A stretch of DNA of 64,000 nucleotides from UBA1447 sp002329225 (GTDB taxonomy: Bacteria; Bacillota; Clostridia; Oscillospirales; Acutalibacteraceae), in contig JBMNVN010000005.1 in the NCBI GenBank assembly GCA_050946835.1, positions 112,843-176,842 on the forward strand, in the 5' to 3' direction. Made by a program: the position numbers and the translations under genes. Numbering within the stretch: the stretch's first letter is position 1; each line of letters begins with the position of its first letter. The notes beneath the pieces were generated by a model that was not told the DNA's origin, ran no database searches, and saw nothing but the letters and a program-made list of their open reading frames with translations. Below are positions 63,748 through 64,000 of this stretch, one piece after another.

Positions 63748-64000
63748 TTATTCAACTCCAAACAACACTATACCATTATACTAACGCATTATATATCAAA
63801 ATCACATCTCTTGCAACGGAAAACAAACATCGAAAAATACGGGACAGCAAAAAGTAAAGCCGGCTTACCTTCACGCAACGCCCGGGTGCGTTGCAAAGAA
63901 GGGGGTGGTATGGGCAAAAAAAGTAGTTGACAATACGGGATGTATTTGGTATTCTATTCGGGCACCTCAGGCGGCACTGCGCCGTCGGAGTGGGCAAAAA
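63748..64000 (+). promoter_or_regulatory. Right-edge intergenic region with a possible outward promoter
   Basis: No gene is supported here. TTGACA (63927-63932), 17-bp spacer and TATTCT (63950-63955) point out of the window. A 7-bp hairpin (GCAACGC/GCGTTGC, 63875-63894) has no T-tract. No clear promoter for the minus-strand desulfurase was found. Confidence 0.35.

Noticed and set aside
63875..63894. GCAACGC/GCGTTGC hairpin as a terminator
   Set aside because: It has no T-tract on either strand and no gene ending nearby.
63776..63997. A 73-codon open frame on the minus strand at the right edge
   Set aside because: No ribosome site, odd Cys/Pro/Arg-rich composition and overlap with a likely outward promoter.
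1..64000. tRNA, rRNA, prophage or insertion sequences
   Set aside because: No cloverleaf, rRNA motif, integrase or transposase was recognised on either strand when reading the window; a covariance-model search was not possible here.

Overview
The window reads as a chromosomal segment of an anaerobic, Gram-positive, probably spore-forming Clostridia-type Firmicute. The reasons are a LexA with a Bacillus-type operator, two class B sortases, a SpoIID-type protein, AGGAGG-like ribosome binding sites, frequent TTG starts, promoters close to TTGACA-N16/18-TATAAT, and many oxygen-sensitive radical SAM enzymes. No rRNA, tRNA, CRISPR array, transposase or phage gene was recognised, and the species cannot be named from this sequence.

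Layout. (1) 1-6.0 kb: the N-terminal ~2000 residues of a giant secreted protein built from repeated Ig-like and FIVAR-like modules, running off the left edge. (2) 6.2-9.4 kb: MurL and MurD2, the L-glutamate ligase plus epimerase route that puts D-Glu into peptidoglycan precursors, with a small unknown gene; then a bidirectional terminator and lexA. (3) 10.3-14.3 kb: two paralogous beta-lactamase-fold hydrolases flanking a YhhN-type membrane protein. (4) 14.4-20.6 kb (minus): a six-gene sugar-nucleotide operon for a heptose-type sugar: a fucose-1-P-guanylyltransferase-like protein, a frameshifted reductase, an HddC-GmhB fusion, an HddA-type kinase, an epimerase and a cupin. (5) 20.9-50.4 kb: a surface-glycan-like locus holding a GtrB-type glycosyltransferase, a methyltransferase, a DegT aminotransferase, two GT-C-like membrane proteins, two further polytopic proteins, a second GT2, and eleven radical SAM genes. 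(6) 50.7-54.7 kb: an operon of two Gfo/Idh/MocA oxidoreductases around two TIM-barrel isomerase-like enzymes. (7) 54.8-63.7 kb (minus): cysteine desulfurase, ThiI, CinA, two class B sortases and a membrane-anchored SpoIID-domain protein, closely spaced.

The most unusual content is the radical SAM array. Five genes (family A, ~494 aa) share a cobalamin-binding-like N-terminus, a CxxxCxxC radical SAM core and a conserved hydrophobic/basic C-terminal tail. Five others (family B, ~640-645 aa) share a different N-terminus, the same core and a long private C-terminal region ending in a VWYGRR-like motif. An eleventh radical SAM protein lacks the B12 domain and has extra C-terminal cysteines. They sit among glycosyltransferases and membrane proteins with no visible peptide precursor, so modification of a sugar, polyprenyl-linked glycan or lipid is the leading inference. 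The products remain unknown.

Other notable points: the SpoIID domain appears circularly permuted and is fused to what looks like a degenerate CinA; both sortase tails carry the same short linear motif; a 555-bp tract is identical between two otherwise diverged GT-C paralogues, which suggests gene conversion; and two genes carry single-base homopolymer frameshifts.
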